A stretch of 64,000 nucleotides of DNA. It comes from an uncultured Sutterella sp. (GTDB lineage Bacteria > Pseudomonadota > Gammaproteobacteria > Burkholderiales > Burkholderiaceae_F). Under the pieces are notes generated by a model, which was given only the letters and a program-made list of their open reading frames with translations, was not told the origin of the DNA and did not search any database. The stretch lies in the NCBI GenBank assembly GCA_958347955.1, contig CATVXH010000007.1:19241-83240 (forward strand), given 5' to 3'. Made by a program: the position numbers and the translations under genes. This document shows, one piece after another, positions 1 through 8,437 of this stretch; within the stretch, counting starts at the first letter, position 1, and each line of letters begins with the position of its first letter.

Positions 1-262
1 AATTGGAAGTATGAGCTCGGTTGAGCGCAACACCTATTCCGCCCGGACCAGAGAACATCTCTCCAACAGTTAACTTACCATAATGCAATGTTGGTAAAGT
101 TTGATCAACAGTCAAGAGGTCAGTATGCAGTGTGGATCGGATAAAATCCTGCAAAAGCTCGCGTGCCTTCGTGGAAGGTGCAACCTTCAATTTCTCACAA
201 CAAGCGTTATAGTTCTTCAGCTCATCTTCAGAAAGACGAATACGGAGAGTTTCGGTACGCAT
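1..262 (-). CDS. DNA (cytosine-5) methyltransferase, N-terminal part, with ribbon-helix-helix-like leader (cut by window edge)
   Basis: Reading leftwards from the ATG at 260-262 gives an open frame of 87 codons that runs off the window. Residues about 1-45 (starting MRTETLRIRLSEDELKNY) have the strand-helix-helix pattern of a CopG/Arc ribbon-helix-helix DNA-binding segment. About 30 residues later comes VGEMFSGPGGIGVAL, which matches motif I, the S-adenosylmethionine site of cytosine-5 methyltransferases (FxGxGG). It begins 37 bp after the stop of the restriction gene on the same strand, so the two very likely form one restriction-modification unit. The remaining motifs, including the catalytic PCQ and the target recognition domain, lie outside the window. 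No strong ribosome binding site is visible before the ATG. The methyltransferase call rests on one motif plus context. The ribbon-helix-helix call is inferred from residue pattern. Confidence 0.72.
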   Translation of the reverse strand, partial: MRTETLRIRLSEDELKNYNACCEKLKVAPSTKARELLQDFIRSTLHTDLLTVDQTLPTLHYGKLTVGEMFSGPGGIGVALNRAHTSN

Positions 263-299
263 AATAAGTCAAAAAATGCTGCTACAAATAAAGCAACGT

Positions 300-1943
300 T
301 TATTGTACCGAAGTTTCAAACTGTTTGACCGAAGTATAGAAACAACCTAAAGAAAATTTTTGAATAATTGTCTTTAAATCAGGTTTGGGTTTCAAAGTAA
401 TTAGATCTAGCAAAGCGCCTACAGTAATAGCACTTACCGGCTTGCCAAGATTTTGCTGGCACAGTGATAAATGCTTTTTAACCAAATTCTCATTCTCAAA
501 ACCACCTGCCACATAAATGAAGAAGTCTGATGGACAATGTGTATCTAGTTCCAATTCGCACGAATTGTAATAGGTAGCTAATTTTTGGGTATCTCCAATG
601 GGAAACTTGTATCGGTTTGTTGCTTTCGAATCCCCCATTGCACAATGGTCCCAAGAACTTGCTCTAATATAAATGTCTGGATAGCCACCACGGCGAGTCT
701 GCGGTCTCTTGGATCCGATCCATTCAGATTGATCAAAACCCAGCTGCTTAAAAATTTCTGTGACAGCTTTTTCTAATAAAGTTGCCTGTACACCTCCGGA
801 AAACGCAGCATCTAAAACAACTTGCCTTTCGATACTATTTCGTCTTTGAAGCAAGGGAGAAATAATTTTGTGAATTCTATTAACTCCCAACCCATAGCCT
901 ATCTTCATCTCTTGCACGAACTCATTAACATTGACACCATAGGGGTTATCTGCCAAACGAGCTGCAAAAAGCGTACTAACTAATACATCCAATCCATCAT
1001 TTTTAGAAGAGTTTTTCCTTGCCCACGGTCTGACAGCTTTTTGGCTATCGTATCGTCCGTATCTAAGCTGAAAATTCTCAGGATTATTGTGATCATAAAC
1101 TTGAATAGGCTCACTTCCTATTATCTTCAAAATATTCAGAGCTTCTTGATCAGAAGTGAGAAAATATCGCGTATCGTCACCTGAGTCATCAGCAACAAGC
1201 ATATTACCGGCCTGAAGGTAGTTCTTAGCTGTGTTTGAAATATCTAAAGCGTCCTTCAAGCCTGCCTTGAAATCTCGATTCTTTGCTTTGACTGTATAGA
1301 AATCTTTTTTATCGAGAATCACTTTACTGAAATCATATTTCTCGTCTCGAAGTTTAAGTATGAGTTCGACGCATTTGTCATAGCAATCATCTGAATGACC
1401 ATAAAGAACAGGGATCACTATATCCTTGGAAGACATTCCTCCAATTTTGGGATCATTTAGTAGCTTGCAGAGAAAAACAAAGGGTTTTACATTGATTCTG
1501 GGATCAATTTTTAAGTTTTGTGAGTATGAGTACGGGCTTGGATATTGTAGGCGGAATAATTGATAGCGGAATACCTCCATTGGCGAACGATGATTCATCA
1601 TTTCAAAGCCCGCTTTAGTAGGTTCGTATAGACCAGTTTGAGGATCAGACACTACAAGTCCCAACATCTCTAATTGGGCAAAGTACGTCCGCATTCCTCC
1701 GGAATTTCCACATTGAATGTTATTTCGTGGTCGTTTGATCTTAAGCTTTTCAAGTTCTGTATAAAGTCCATCCTGAACAATCTGCGATCCAGTATCGGAC
1801 TGGCAGGCTAGCAGTAAATTAAGAATTTGATCTAATTTCCAAGGTTCTATTCTCCTTATATTCCTTGGAAACATCCAGGTTCTGCGATACATTGGGTCAA
1901 AACTCAAGATTGGCACAGTCCATCCCCTCCTGCAAACCAACAT
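300..1943 (-). CDS. Type II restriction endonuclease, AlwI family
   Basis: The product has 547 residues. It resembles the AlwI/MlyI/PleI/Bsp6I family in the stretch reading TKAGFEMM...FRYQLFRLQYPSPY followed by DPRINVKPF, which in that family is the conserved 'KQLLKFQLPSPYH...NVRPYLELLRLI' region. Near the C terminus GYPDIYI (about 420-426) and GDSK (about 437-440) are spaced as a PD-(D/E)XK nuclease site, with Asp423, Asp438 and Lys440 as likely metal and catalytic residues. The enzyme would cut unmodified DNA. The specificity cannot be read from sequence; known family members recognise GGATC, GAGTC or GCNGC. It sits directly upstream of a cytosine-5 methyltransferase, as Bsp6I does. Start: the ATG at 1943 has no clear ribosome binding site, and internal ATGs at residues 18 and 24 are alternatives. 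The gene is AT-rich compared with the genes to its right, which suggests acquisition by transfer. Confidence 0.8.
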   Translation of the reverse strand: MLVCRRGWTVPILSFDPMYRRTWMFPRNIRRIEPWKLDQILNLLLACQSDTGSQIVQDGLYTELEKLKIKRPRNNIQCGNSGGMRTYFAQLEMLGLVVSDPQTGLYEPTKAGFEMMNHRSPMEVFRYQLFRLQYPSPYSYSQNLKIDPRINVKPFVFLCKLLNDPKIGGMSSKDIVIPVLYGHSDDCYDKCVELILKLRDEKYDFSKVILDKKDFYTVKAKNRDFKAGLKDALDISNTAKNYLQAGNMLVADDSGDDTRYFLTSDQEALNILKIIGSEPIQVYDHNNPENFQLRYGRYDSQKAVRPWARKNSSKNDGLDVLVSTLFAARLADNPYGVNVNEFVQEMKIGYGLGVNRIHKIISPLLQRRNSIERQVVLDAAFSGGVQATLLEKAVTEIFKQLGFDQSEWIGSKRPQTRRGGYPDIYIRASSWDHCAMGDSKATNRYKFPIGDTQKLATYYNSCELELDTHCPSDFFIYVAGGFENENLVKKHLSLCQQNLGKPVSAITVGALLDLITLKPKPDLKTIIQKFSLGCFYTSVKQFETSVQ

Positions 1944-2338
1944 TCTAATTGTAGTCGATAGGTTTTAAATTTTTAGGAAATATTCAAAAAAATCAAAAGG
2001 AAAGGGTTAGGTTCGGAATTGTTTGACTTTTAATAGACCTGAAAAAGTAAGAATAATTGTTTTTGGATTTACGATAGTTTTTATTCAATTATTAGATTGT
2101 TAATTTCAATTGTTACAAATTTTTTAGATACTAAAGCAAAACACCTAACTCATTGATAGTGTTGATTTTTCAAAAAAGACAAAATCTCCAAAAACTATAT
2201 CTGGTGTCAAGCAATTTTTCTGCTCCTAAATTTTGTAGTTTCCCCACTATGAATTTCAATTTCTTGTGTTTAAAATGACACGCTCGTTGATCAAATTTTT
2301 TACTCTCGGCGTTGTGCCGGTGACCCCAAGGATGTGCC
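1944..2338. other. AT-rich intergenic region between the restriction locus and nrdD
   Basis: These 395 bases are AT-rich and contain no convincing coding frame. They must hold the divergent promoters for the restriction gene (leftward) and nrdD (rightward). A candidate NrdR box is listed separately. The nrdD ribosome binding site AAGGA lies at 2328-2332. Confidence 0.6.
2192..2207 (+). promoter_or_regulatory. Candidate NrdR box upstream of nrdDG
   Basis: The 16-mer AAACTATATCTGGTGT matches the published NrdR consensus ACACwATATnTwGTGT at 14 of 16 positions by my alignment. NrdR represses ribonucleotide reductase genes and usually binds two such boxes. A second, much weaker match is at 2147-2162 (ending ATAGTGT), but the 45-bp centre distance is not the usual three turns. 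The position ahead of a reductase operon supports the call. Confidence 0.45.
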
Positions 2339-4501
2339 ATGAAAGTTGTAAAGAAAGACCAGTCGCTTGAAGATTTCAAACCGGAGAAGATCTCCGTTGC
2401 TGTGAATAAGGCAGCCATGCGCTGCGACAAGATTGTTGATGAAGCTTCTTGTCAGAAGATTGTCGATGCCATTTTGCGCCGTATTCAAACGCGCGACCAG
2501 GTCACTGTGGCTGAATTGCACGAATTGGTGATTGCCGTTTTGTCCGTTACGGGCTTTGAAGACGTCGCCAAGTCTTACGCCGAATACCGCTACTACAAGA
2601 CCAACTACGCCAAGACCTTTGAAAAGTTGCGTCAGGATGCGGACGACGTTTTGCGCTTGGGTGACCGTGAAAACGCCAATTTTGACAGCTCTCTGGTTTC
2701 CACGAAGGGGTCTTTGATCAAAGGCTATCTCACCAAGAGTCTTTACAAGCAGTTCTATCTGTCCGCTAAGGAAAAAGAACTTATTGAACGCGGCGACATC
2801 TATATCCACGACCTTCGCGACATGATTTTGGGTTGCGTCAACTGCTGTCTTTTTGACATCAAGCACGTCCTTGAAGGCGGCTTTGAAATGTCTAACGTTC
2901 AATACACGGAACCGAAGACGGTGCTCTCGGCCCTTCAGGTGATCGGCGATATTACGCTTGTGGCTACGGCACAGCAATTCGGCGGCTTCACATTGGCTGA
3001 ATTGGATAAGGTACTCCTGCCCTACGCTCACAAGACCTGGAATAAAGCCTTCGGTGATGCGAAAAATGAATTGGGTTTGAACGAAGACGTAGCCCGTAAG
3101 TACGCCGACAAGATTTTGCTTCGTGAGTTGGAGCAAGGCTTCCAGTCCCTCGAATTGAAGTTGAACACGGTGCCTTGCAGCCGCGGCGACTTTGCTTTCA
3201 CCACGATTTCTTTCGGTCAATGGGATATCTCTTTGCCCGAGGATGACAAGCGCCTCTTGTGCCTGATCAATTCCGTCATGCTGCGTGTGCGCAGAAACGG
3301 CCATGGCCCCGATCACAAGCCCGTGGTGTTCCCGAAGTTGGTTTATCTCTACGATAAGAACCAAGTTCACGGTGATTTGCACAGCGCGCAGCTTTTCGAT
3401 GAAGCCGTCAAGACATCCTCGACCTGCATGTACCCGGACTACCTCAGCATTTCGAGCGAGTACGGCACGGTCTCGCGCCTTTTCAAAGAAGAAGGCGTCA
3501 TCACGAGCCCCATGGGTTGCCGCGCTTACTTGTCTCCGTGGAAAGACCCGGAAACCGGCAAGTATGTGACAATCGGCCGCTGCAACATCGGCGCGGTGAG
3601 TTTGAACATCCCCTTGATGATCAAGGTGGCTATGACAGAACACCCGCTCGATTGGCGTGAAAAGTTCTGGGATTTGTTGGACGACCGTCTGCAGGTGATT
3701 CGCGACTTCTTAAAGAAGCGCTACGATGTGATTCGCAACCAACGTTGCTCTTCCAACCCCTTGGCTTTTACGCAAGGCGGTTTCTACAAGGGCACGAAGG
3801 ACCCTGATGACCGCGTGGGTGATTTGGTTGAGTACATGACCGCGAGTTTCGGCATCACCGCTTTGGATGACGCGACCTATCTCTGGACCGGCAAGCGCAT
3901 GATTGAAGACAATTCTGCTTTTGCTGTTCAGGTGTTGCGTTATCTGCAGCAAAAACTCAATCAATTTAAGGCTGAAGACCATTATCTTTACGCCATTTAC
4001 GGCACGCCCGCTGAAAGCCTTTGCGCAACGCAGGCCCGCCAGTACGATGACTATTGCAAGGAAATGGGTTTGGTGAATGAATTCGCCACGGCTGAGCATT
4101 ACAGCACGGAATACTTCACCAATTCGTTCCACCTGAATGTGACCGAAGATATCACACCGTTTGAAAAACAGGATCATGAGTTCAAGTGCTTCCACTTGTG
4201 CGAAGGCGGTCACATCCAGTACGTGCGCCTGACCAATCCGGAAAACTACGAAGCCGATAAGGCCATTATCGAGCGCGGTATGGAAATGGGCTTTTACCAG
4301 GGCGTTAACTTTGACGCGGCCTACTGCAACAATTGCGGTAAACACTCGACAAACGTCATGTTCAAGTGCCCGCACTGCGGCAGCGACAACCTTTCGGTGA
4401 TCAGCCGTGTCTGCGGTTACCTGGGTTACAGCAACGTGAACGGTCAGTCCCGTATGAATGACGGCAAGATGGCTGAAATCAAACGCCGTGTGTCGATGTA
4501 A
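2339..4501 (+). CDS. nrdD: Anaerobic (class III) ribonucleoside-triphosphate reductase
   Basis: A protein of 720 residues, the usual size of NrdD. It reduces ribonucleoside triphosphates to deoxyribonucleotides in the cytoplasm without oxygen, using a glycyl radical and formate. An ATP-cone-like regulatory segment is at the N terminus (starting KVVKKDQSLEDF). The C-terminal zinc site has two CxxC pairs (CNNCGK and CPHCGS, about 661-683). The radical loop RVCGYLGY places the radical glycine at about residue 693. Start: the ATG at 2339 follows AAGGA at 2328-2332. The activase gene nrdG follows after 11 bp, so they form an operon that ends at the terminator near 5001. A candidate NrdR box lies upstream. 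Its presence shows that the organism makes DNA precursors anaerobically. All key residues appear present. Confidence 0.97.
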   Translation: MKVVKKDQSLEDFKPEKISVAVNKAAMRCDKIVDEASCQKIVDAILRRIQTRDQVTVAELHELVIAVLSVTGFEDVAKSYAEYRYYKTNYAKTFEKLRQDADDVLRLGDRENANFDSSLVSTKGSLIKGYLTKSLYKQFYLSAKEKELIERGDIYIHDLRDMILGCVNCCLFDIKHVLEGGFEMSNVQYTEPKTVLSALQVIGDITLVATAQQFGGFTLAELDKVLLPYAHKTWNKAFGDAKNELGLNEDVARKYADKILLRELEQGFQSLELKLNTVPCSRGDFAFTTISFGQWDISLPEDDKRLLCLINSVMLRVRRNGHGPDHKPVVFPKLVYLYDKNQVHGDLHSAQLFDEAVKTSSTCMYPDYLSISSEYGTVSRLFKEEGVITSPMGCRAYLSPWKDPETGKYVTIGRCNIGAVSLNIPLMIKVAMTEHPLDWREKFWDLLDDRLQVIRDFLKKRYDVIRNQRCSSNPLAFTQGGFYKGTKDPDDRVGDLVEYMTASFGITALDDATYLWTGKRMIEDNSAFAVQVLRYLQQKLNQFKAEDHYLYAIYGTPAESLCATQARQYDDYCKEMGLVNEFATAEHYSTEYFTNSFHLNVTEDITPFEKQDHEFKCFHLCEGGHIQYVRLTNPENYEADKAIIERGMEMGFYQGVNFDAAYCNNCGKHSTNVMFKCPHCGSDNLSVISRVCGYLGYSNVNGQSRMNDGKMAEIKRRVSM

Positions 4502-4512
4502 GAGGTGCGCTG

Positions 4513-4977
4513 ATGAAGTATGCTCAACTGCGTGAATTCGATACCACAAACGGTCCCGGAGTGCGCGTTTCGCTCTTCGTTTCGGGGTGCACCCTGCACT
4601 GCAAGGGTTGCTTTAACCCCGAGTCGTGGGACTTTAACGCGGGTGAAGAGTTCACGGACAAAACGGTTGAGAGGATCATTGATCTTTTGCATAAACCTTA
4701 CATGTCGGGTTTAAGCGTGTTGGGCGGCGATCCTTTTGAAGAGCAAAATATCGGTCCTGTGACTGAGCTTTGTAAACGGGTGAGAGCCGCTTGCCCTGAC
4801 AAAACCATTTGGGTTTGGACCGGTCGAAAATACGAGAATTTCAAAGACCGCGAGATCATGAACTACATTGATACGCTGGTTGACGGTCCTTTTGTTGAAA
4901 AACTCAAAGTAAAAGAGCAGGGAAAATACTTCGGTAGCACCAATCAGCGGGTTATTCCGATCCGTCTCGAATCCTAA
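4513..4977 (+). CDS. nrdG: Anaerobic ribonucleotide reductase activating protein (radical SAM)
   Basis: A 154-residue radical SAM enzyme that uses a [4Fe-4S] cluster and S-adenosylmethionine to abstract hydrogen from the NrdD glycine and so create the glycyl radical. The cluster motif is visible as GCTLHCKGCF (CxxxCxxC) near residues 29-37. The glycine-rich LSVLGGDPFEE typical of activases follows about 35 residues later. It lies 11 bp downstream of nrdD and is followed by a strong hairpin terminator, so it is the last gene of the operon. Length is normal for the family (E. coli NrdG has 154 residues). Confidence 0.97.
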   Translation: MKYAQLREFDTTNGPGVRVSLFVSGCTLHCKGCFNPESWDFNAGEEFTDKTVERIIDLLHKPYMSGLSVLGGDPFEEQNIGPVTELCKRVRAACPDKTIWVWTGRKYENFKDREIMNYIDTLVDGPFVEKLKVKEQGKYFGSTNQRVIPIRLES

Positions 4978-5000
4978 CAAATTGTTCGACGACAATATGA

Positions 5001-5042
5001 AACGGTCCCCAATTTCGAAATAAAGAATTGGGGACCGTTCTT
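5001..5042 (+). terminator. Intrinsic terminator of nrdDG
   Basis: A stem of about 14 bp, AACGGTCCCCAATT pairing with AATTGGGGACCGTT, is followed by CTTAT. It lies 23 bp past the nrdG stop. Because the repeat is symmetric it may also serve the converging trhA gene. Confidence 0.85.
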
Positions 5043-5059
5043 ATCTGCCGTACGGCGTA

Positions 5060-5743
5060 TCAGTTAAATACCGGTATCACATACAAAAGCACCGCCAAAA
5101 ACTGCAATAACGTGCCGGCAAAAACAAAAACGTGCCAAATGGCGTGACTGTAAGGCAGACTTTTCCAGATATAAAAAATCACGCCAAGGCTGTAGGCGAG
5201 GCCGCCGCCCGTTAAGAGCCAAAGACCGCCTTGAGGCAGATTTTCAATCAGAGGCTCAATCACCAAAATAACGAGCCAGCCCATGGCAAGGTACAAGAGA
5301 GAATTGAGCCACTTGCTTTTTTGAATCAGAAGTCCCTGAAGCGCAATGCCTGCGACAGCGATCGCCCAAACGGCAATGCAGAGCGCAATCCCCGTAACGC
5401 CCTTGAGCGTCACTAGACAAAAAGGCGTATAAGAACCCGCGATGAGCACAAAGATCATCGAGTGATCAAGGCGCTGGAGAATCCGTTTGGCCTCAGGGTT
5501 GGGAATGGCGTGGTACAAGGTTGAGGCGACATACAGAAACACCATGCTGGCACCAAACACACTGACCGCGGTAATAACCGTGGGAGATCCTGAATAGGCC
5601 ACCGCGAATCCGACAAGAATGGCCAGCCCTGCCACACTCATTAAAGCCGCCACGCCATGCGTGACGGCATTGGCGATTTCCTCGCCGATTGAATATCCGG
5701 AAGTCTGCCCGGCGGGATTTTTATGAGTTAAAACGTGACTCAT
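5060..5743 (-). CDS. trhA: Hemolysin III family (PAQR/TrhA) membrane protein
   Basis: An integral inner-membrane protein of 227 residues with about seven hydrophobic helices. The family signature is clear: SIGEEIANAVTHG near the N terminus, VASTLYHAIPN and then RLDHSMIFVLIAGSYTPF, whose histidines are the likely metal ligands shared with PAQR receptors and YqfA of E. coli. Family members have been linked to membrane-lipid or energy homeostasis; the old name 'hemolysin' is historical. Start: the open frame extends to 5797, but the ATG at 5743 is preceded by GAGGAGG at a good distance, so I chose it. It converges on nrdG and shares the terminator region with it. The function in this organism is inferred only from family. 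Confidence 0.88.
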   Translation of the reverse strand: MSHVLTHKNPAGQTSGYSIGEEIANAVTHGVAALMSVAGLAILVGFAVAYSGSPTVITAVSVFGASMVFLYVASTLYHAIPNPEAKRILQRLDHSMIFVLIAGSYTPFCLVTLKGVTGIALCIAVWAIAVAGIALQGLLIQKSKWLNSLLYLAMGWLVILVIEPLIENLPQGGLWLLTGGGLAYSLGVIFYIWKSLPYSHAIWHVFVFAGTLLQFLAVLLYVIPVFN

Positions 5744-5844
5744 CCGTTTGTCCTCCTCTATTTGCGATTGTAGGGCTGACTGTCCGCTGAAAAACATGTC
5801 TAAAATCGTGACTTTGTTTCAACTCGTTTCAACTTAAATCAGAT

Positions 5845-6414
5845 ATGACAAAAGCGTTATTGCCATTTGTTCTCGTTGCCGCTTCCCTCCCCGCTTTCGC
5901 CGCTCTGAACATCAGCGGAATTGATTACAGCGACACTATCGAAAAAGAAAACACCACGCTTAAACTCAACGGCGCAGGATTGCGTGAAATTTTCTTTGTG
6001 GATGTCTACGCGGCGGGACTTTACCTGCCGAAGACCACATCCGATGCCGCCTCAGTCATTAGCATGACCGGCAACAAGTGTGTTCGTCTGGGCCTTTTAA
6101 GAGATGTGGATGCCGCTGACTTTGTGGATGCCTTAAAAGAAGGCATTAACGACAACACGACTCCGGAAGAAAGAAAATCGTTAGATACGGAACTGCAGTC
6201 TCTTATCGCTGTCATGGATTTAATCGGCGATGTAAAAAAGGGCGACATTGTTGATTTCGACTTTACAAAATCACGCGGCACAAGCGTCAGCGTAAACGGA
6301 AAACTCATCGGCGAAAAGATCGGCGGTGAAAAGCTCTATGAGGCGGTATTGAAAATTTGGCTTGGTTCTAAAGCCATTGATGATGAATTGAAAGCGTCTC
6401 TATTAAAAAAATAA
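5845..6414 (+). CDS. Exported chalcone isomerase-fold protein
   Basis: A protein of 189 residues with a typical signal peptide (about 1-20, ending PAFAAL), so probably periplasmic. The mature part has the bacterial chalcone-isomerase-like pattern: GLREIFFVDVYAAGLYLP, then VRLGLLRDVDAADF, then a C-terminal GEKLYEAVLKIWLG. Bacterial members lack a proven flavonoid role and may bind fatty acids or small ligands; here the function is unknown. The ATG has no obvious ribosome binding site. It diverges from trhA and is followed by a strong terminator, so it is likely a single-gene unit. Confidence 0.8.
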   Translation: MTKALLPFVLVAASLPAFAALNISGIDYSDTIEKENTTLKLNGAGLREIFFVDVYAAGLYLPKTTSDAASVISMTGNKCVRLGLLRDVDAADFVDALKEGINDNTTPEERKSLDTELQSLIAVMDLIGDVKKGDIVDFDFTKSRGTSVSVNGKLIGEKIGGEKLYEAVLKIWLGSKAIDDELKASLLKK

Positions 6415-6435
6415 CATGGCTGACAATTTAAATAG

Positions 6436-6476
6436 AACCGGACTGAAGCCGACAAAAACTCGGTCAGTCCGGTTTT
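6436..6476 (+). terminator. Intrinsic terminator after the chalcone isomerase-like gene
   Basis: An 11-bp perfect stem, AACCGGACTGA with TCAGTCCGGTT, ends in TTTT. It lies 22 bp past the stop codon. Confidence 0.88.
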
Positions 6477-6842
6477 AAATTAAGTGCTTAAATAATCCGT
6501 TTGTTTTCAGAGCCTTTCAATTTAAGTCGGTGAACGTGACCGAGAATACAAAAACAATTTCGATTAATCATTCCCAGATAACATCCTGTGGAAAAAGATA
6601 CTTTTTCTGAACAGCACATAGGATATGGGAAAGTCAGGCCTGAGCGCTCAAAGCCCGCGCGAGCCATTGTAAGCGCCGCTTATATTGCCGCCGAAATCAA
6701 AGAAACGGGATTTTATGCGGTTTTGTCAGGGATTTTCCTGTAGGCAGAAAGTTTAAAGTAGAGGATACTTAGCACCCGGAGAAAACCGTCGTTAAGAGCG
6801 GTAATCTCTTGTGCTTTTTAACCCTTTACAAGGAATTTTCCC
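6477..6842. other. Intergenic region upstream of dcuC
   Basis: These 366 bases have no supported gene. They end with AAGGAA about 8 bases before the dcuC start. A GC-rich stretch near 6640-6700 stands out from AT-rich flanks, but I cannot assign it. The dcuC promoter must lie here; no clear FNR-like TTGAT-N4-ATCAA site is visible. Confidence 0.5.
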
Positions 6843-8123
6843 ATGTCTTTGCTTGAATGGTTGGCTGTAGTCGTCACGATTCTGACGGTTTATGCCTTAA
6901 TTAAACGCTATGAAACGCGTTTGGTGCTTTTCACGGCGGGCTTTGTGCTTTGCTTAGTCTCCATGGATCCGCTCAGCGCGTTGAATTCGTTTGCTAAGTC
7001 CATGACTAACAATTCGTTGGTGATGGCCATCTGCTCGTCAATGGGTTTTGCTTTTATCGCTAATTACACCCAATGCGACCGCAGTCTTGTTCATTATTTA
7101 GCAGCCCCGATCCGTGGTTTAGGTGTGTTCCTGATCCCGATCTGCACGGCCGTAACCTTCTTCATTAACATTGCTATTCCGTCAGCTGCCGGTTGTGCCG
7201 CTGCCGTGGGTTCCACGTTGATTCCGGTGATGTTGCGCGCCGGCATTAAGCCTGCCGCCGCCGCGGCCGCCGTGATGGGCGGTACGATTGGTTCATTCCT
7301 CTCTCCGGGCACCTCCCACAACGCGTTCGTGGCTGCCATGGCCCAGATTGAAGTGATGGATTTCATCGCTTTCCACGCTGTGTGGTCCATTATTTCCGCC
7401 TCCATCGTCGTTGTCGGCATCCTGCTCGTCTGCCTGGTTTTGGGTGACCACAAGGGTAGCAAGAACGACCATGCCCAAGCCGCTGTTCAAACGGCCGATG
7501 ACGGCTTCAAGCCCAGTGTTCTTAAGGCTATCATGACGCTCATCCCGATCACGATCCTCGTTGTCGGTAACGTTTGGGTTCCCGCCATCAAGATGGGTGT
7601 GGCCCAGGCCATGGTTTTGGGCGCCGTCATTACTTTGGTGGTGGCTTACGCCATGGACCGTACCAATCCTCAAGAATTCTCCAAGAAATTCTTCAATGGT
7701 ATGGGTAAAGGCTACGCTGATGTGATGGGTATCATCATTGCCGCCGGTGTTTTCGCCGCCGGTTTGCGCGCCACGGGTTTGATCGACACGTTTGTGGACG
7801 TTTTGAAGCACTCCAATGACATCGCTCGTTGGGGCGGCTCTCTCGGTCCGTGGATCATGGGTACGATCACCGGTTCCGGTGACGCCGCGACGATGGCCTT
7901 TAATGAAGCCGTCACGCCGCACGCTCCTGAATTCGGCATGGAAGTCAAAGCTCTGGGTGCCTTGGCCTTCTTGACCGGCGCTTTGGGCCGTACGATGAGC
8001 CCGATTGCAGGCGCCATGGTTGTTGTGGCCGGTATCGCCATGGCTAACCCGATGGACGTTGTCAAACGCACGGCCCCGGCTTGCACGGTCGCTGTCTTTG
8101 TGTTGGCCTTGTTCATGGTCTAG
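6843..8123 (+). CDS. dcuC: DcuC-family C4-dicarboxylate transporter
   Basis: An inner-membrane carrier of 426 residues with about 11-12 hydrophobic segments. Features of the DcuC family include the glycine- and alanine-rich AAAAAAVMGGTIGSFLSPGTSHN around 140-160, and the repeated theme TITGSGDAATMAFNEAVTPHA with GALGRTMSPIAGAMVV near the C terminus. The family exchanges or exports succinate and takes up fumarate or aspartate during anaerobic growth. Start: the ATG at 6843 is preceded by CAAGGAATTTTCCC. Its neighbour, convergent across a terminator, is periplasmic asparaginase, which would make aspartate outside the inner membrane; together they fit aspartate-to-succinate fumarate respiration. 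The substrate assignment is by family, not by residue evidence. Confidence 0.87.
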   Translation: MSLLEWLAVVVTILTVYALIKRYETRLVLFTAGFVLCLVSMDPLSALNSFAKSMTNNSLVMAICSSMGFAFIANYTQCDRSLVHYLAAPIRGLGVFLIPICTAVTFFINIAIPSAAGCAAAVGSTLIPVMLRAGIKPAAAAAAVMGGTIGSFLSPGTSHNAFVAAMAQIEVMDFIAFHAVWSIISASIVVVGILLVCLVLGDHKGSKNDHAQAAVQTADDGFKPSVLKAIMTLIPITILVVGNVWVPAIKMGVAQAMVLGAVITLVVAYAMDRTNPQEFSKKFFNGMGKGYADVMGIIIAAGVFAAGLRATGLIDTFVDVLKHSNDIARWGGSLGPWIMGTITGSGDAATMAFNEAVTPHAPEFGMEVKALGALAFLTGALGRTMSPIAGAMVVVAGIAMANPMDVVKRTAPACTVAVFVLALFMV

Positions 8124-8150
8124 TCTGAACGACAGAGCTTAACCAAGTTC

Positions 8151-8183
8151 AAAAAAGGGAAGATTCAGTTCTTCCCTTTTTTT
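8151..8183 (+). terminator. Intrinsic terminator of dcuC
   Basis: The A-rich stem AAAAAAGGGAAGA pairs with TCTTCCCTTTTTTT around a short TTCAGT loop, with a T run. It lies 27 bp after the dcuC stop. Confidence 0.9.
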
Positions 8184-8437
8184 GTCTCTAATGGTCCGAC
8201 CTTAAAAAAAACTATCCCCTTTTTATCCGCTTCCCCTGCCAAAACAGGGAGTATGCGCCCCAGGAAGAATCCAAAGTCCAAAAATCAATCCGCGGCGGCA
8301 GTTAATCATTGGCTACGAGCTTCGTCAGATTACGACGACACAAAAATATCCCCATAAAACAATCGCTTATTTTATGGGGACTTGCAATGCATGTTGTTAT
8401 TACAACACGCTACAACGGACTAACCTTTCGGGCTATC
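8184..8437. other. Spacer between dcuC and ansB
   Basis: This 254-bp convergent spacer holds the ansB terminator (8350-8379) and an unsupported 34-codon frame at 8253-8357. Nothing else is recognisable. Confidence 0.4.
8350..8379 (-). terminator. Likely terminator of ansB
   Basis: A perfect 10-bp inverted repeat, CCCCATAAAA with TTTTATGGGG, lies about 60 bp beyond the ansB stop. On the minus strand it is followed by ATATTTTTG, a weak T run. Confidence 0.6.

Noticed and set aside
2287..2294. TTGATCAA near the nrdD start as an FNR site
   Set aside because: The two halves touch without the four-base spacer needed by FNR/ANR, and the site is too close to the start codon.
2300..3643. Long open frame antisense to nrdD (447 codons)
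   Set aside because: It lies opposite a certain nrdD, has an implausible His/Val/Arg-rich composition and no domain; it is a shadow of codon bias.
8253..8357. 34-codon frame between dcuC and ansB
   Set aside because: The start lies only 3 bases after a possible ribosome binding site, there is no recognisable product, and its end overlaps the ansB terminator hairpin.
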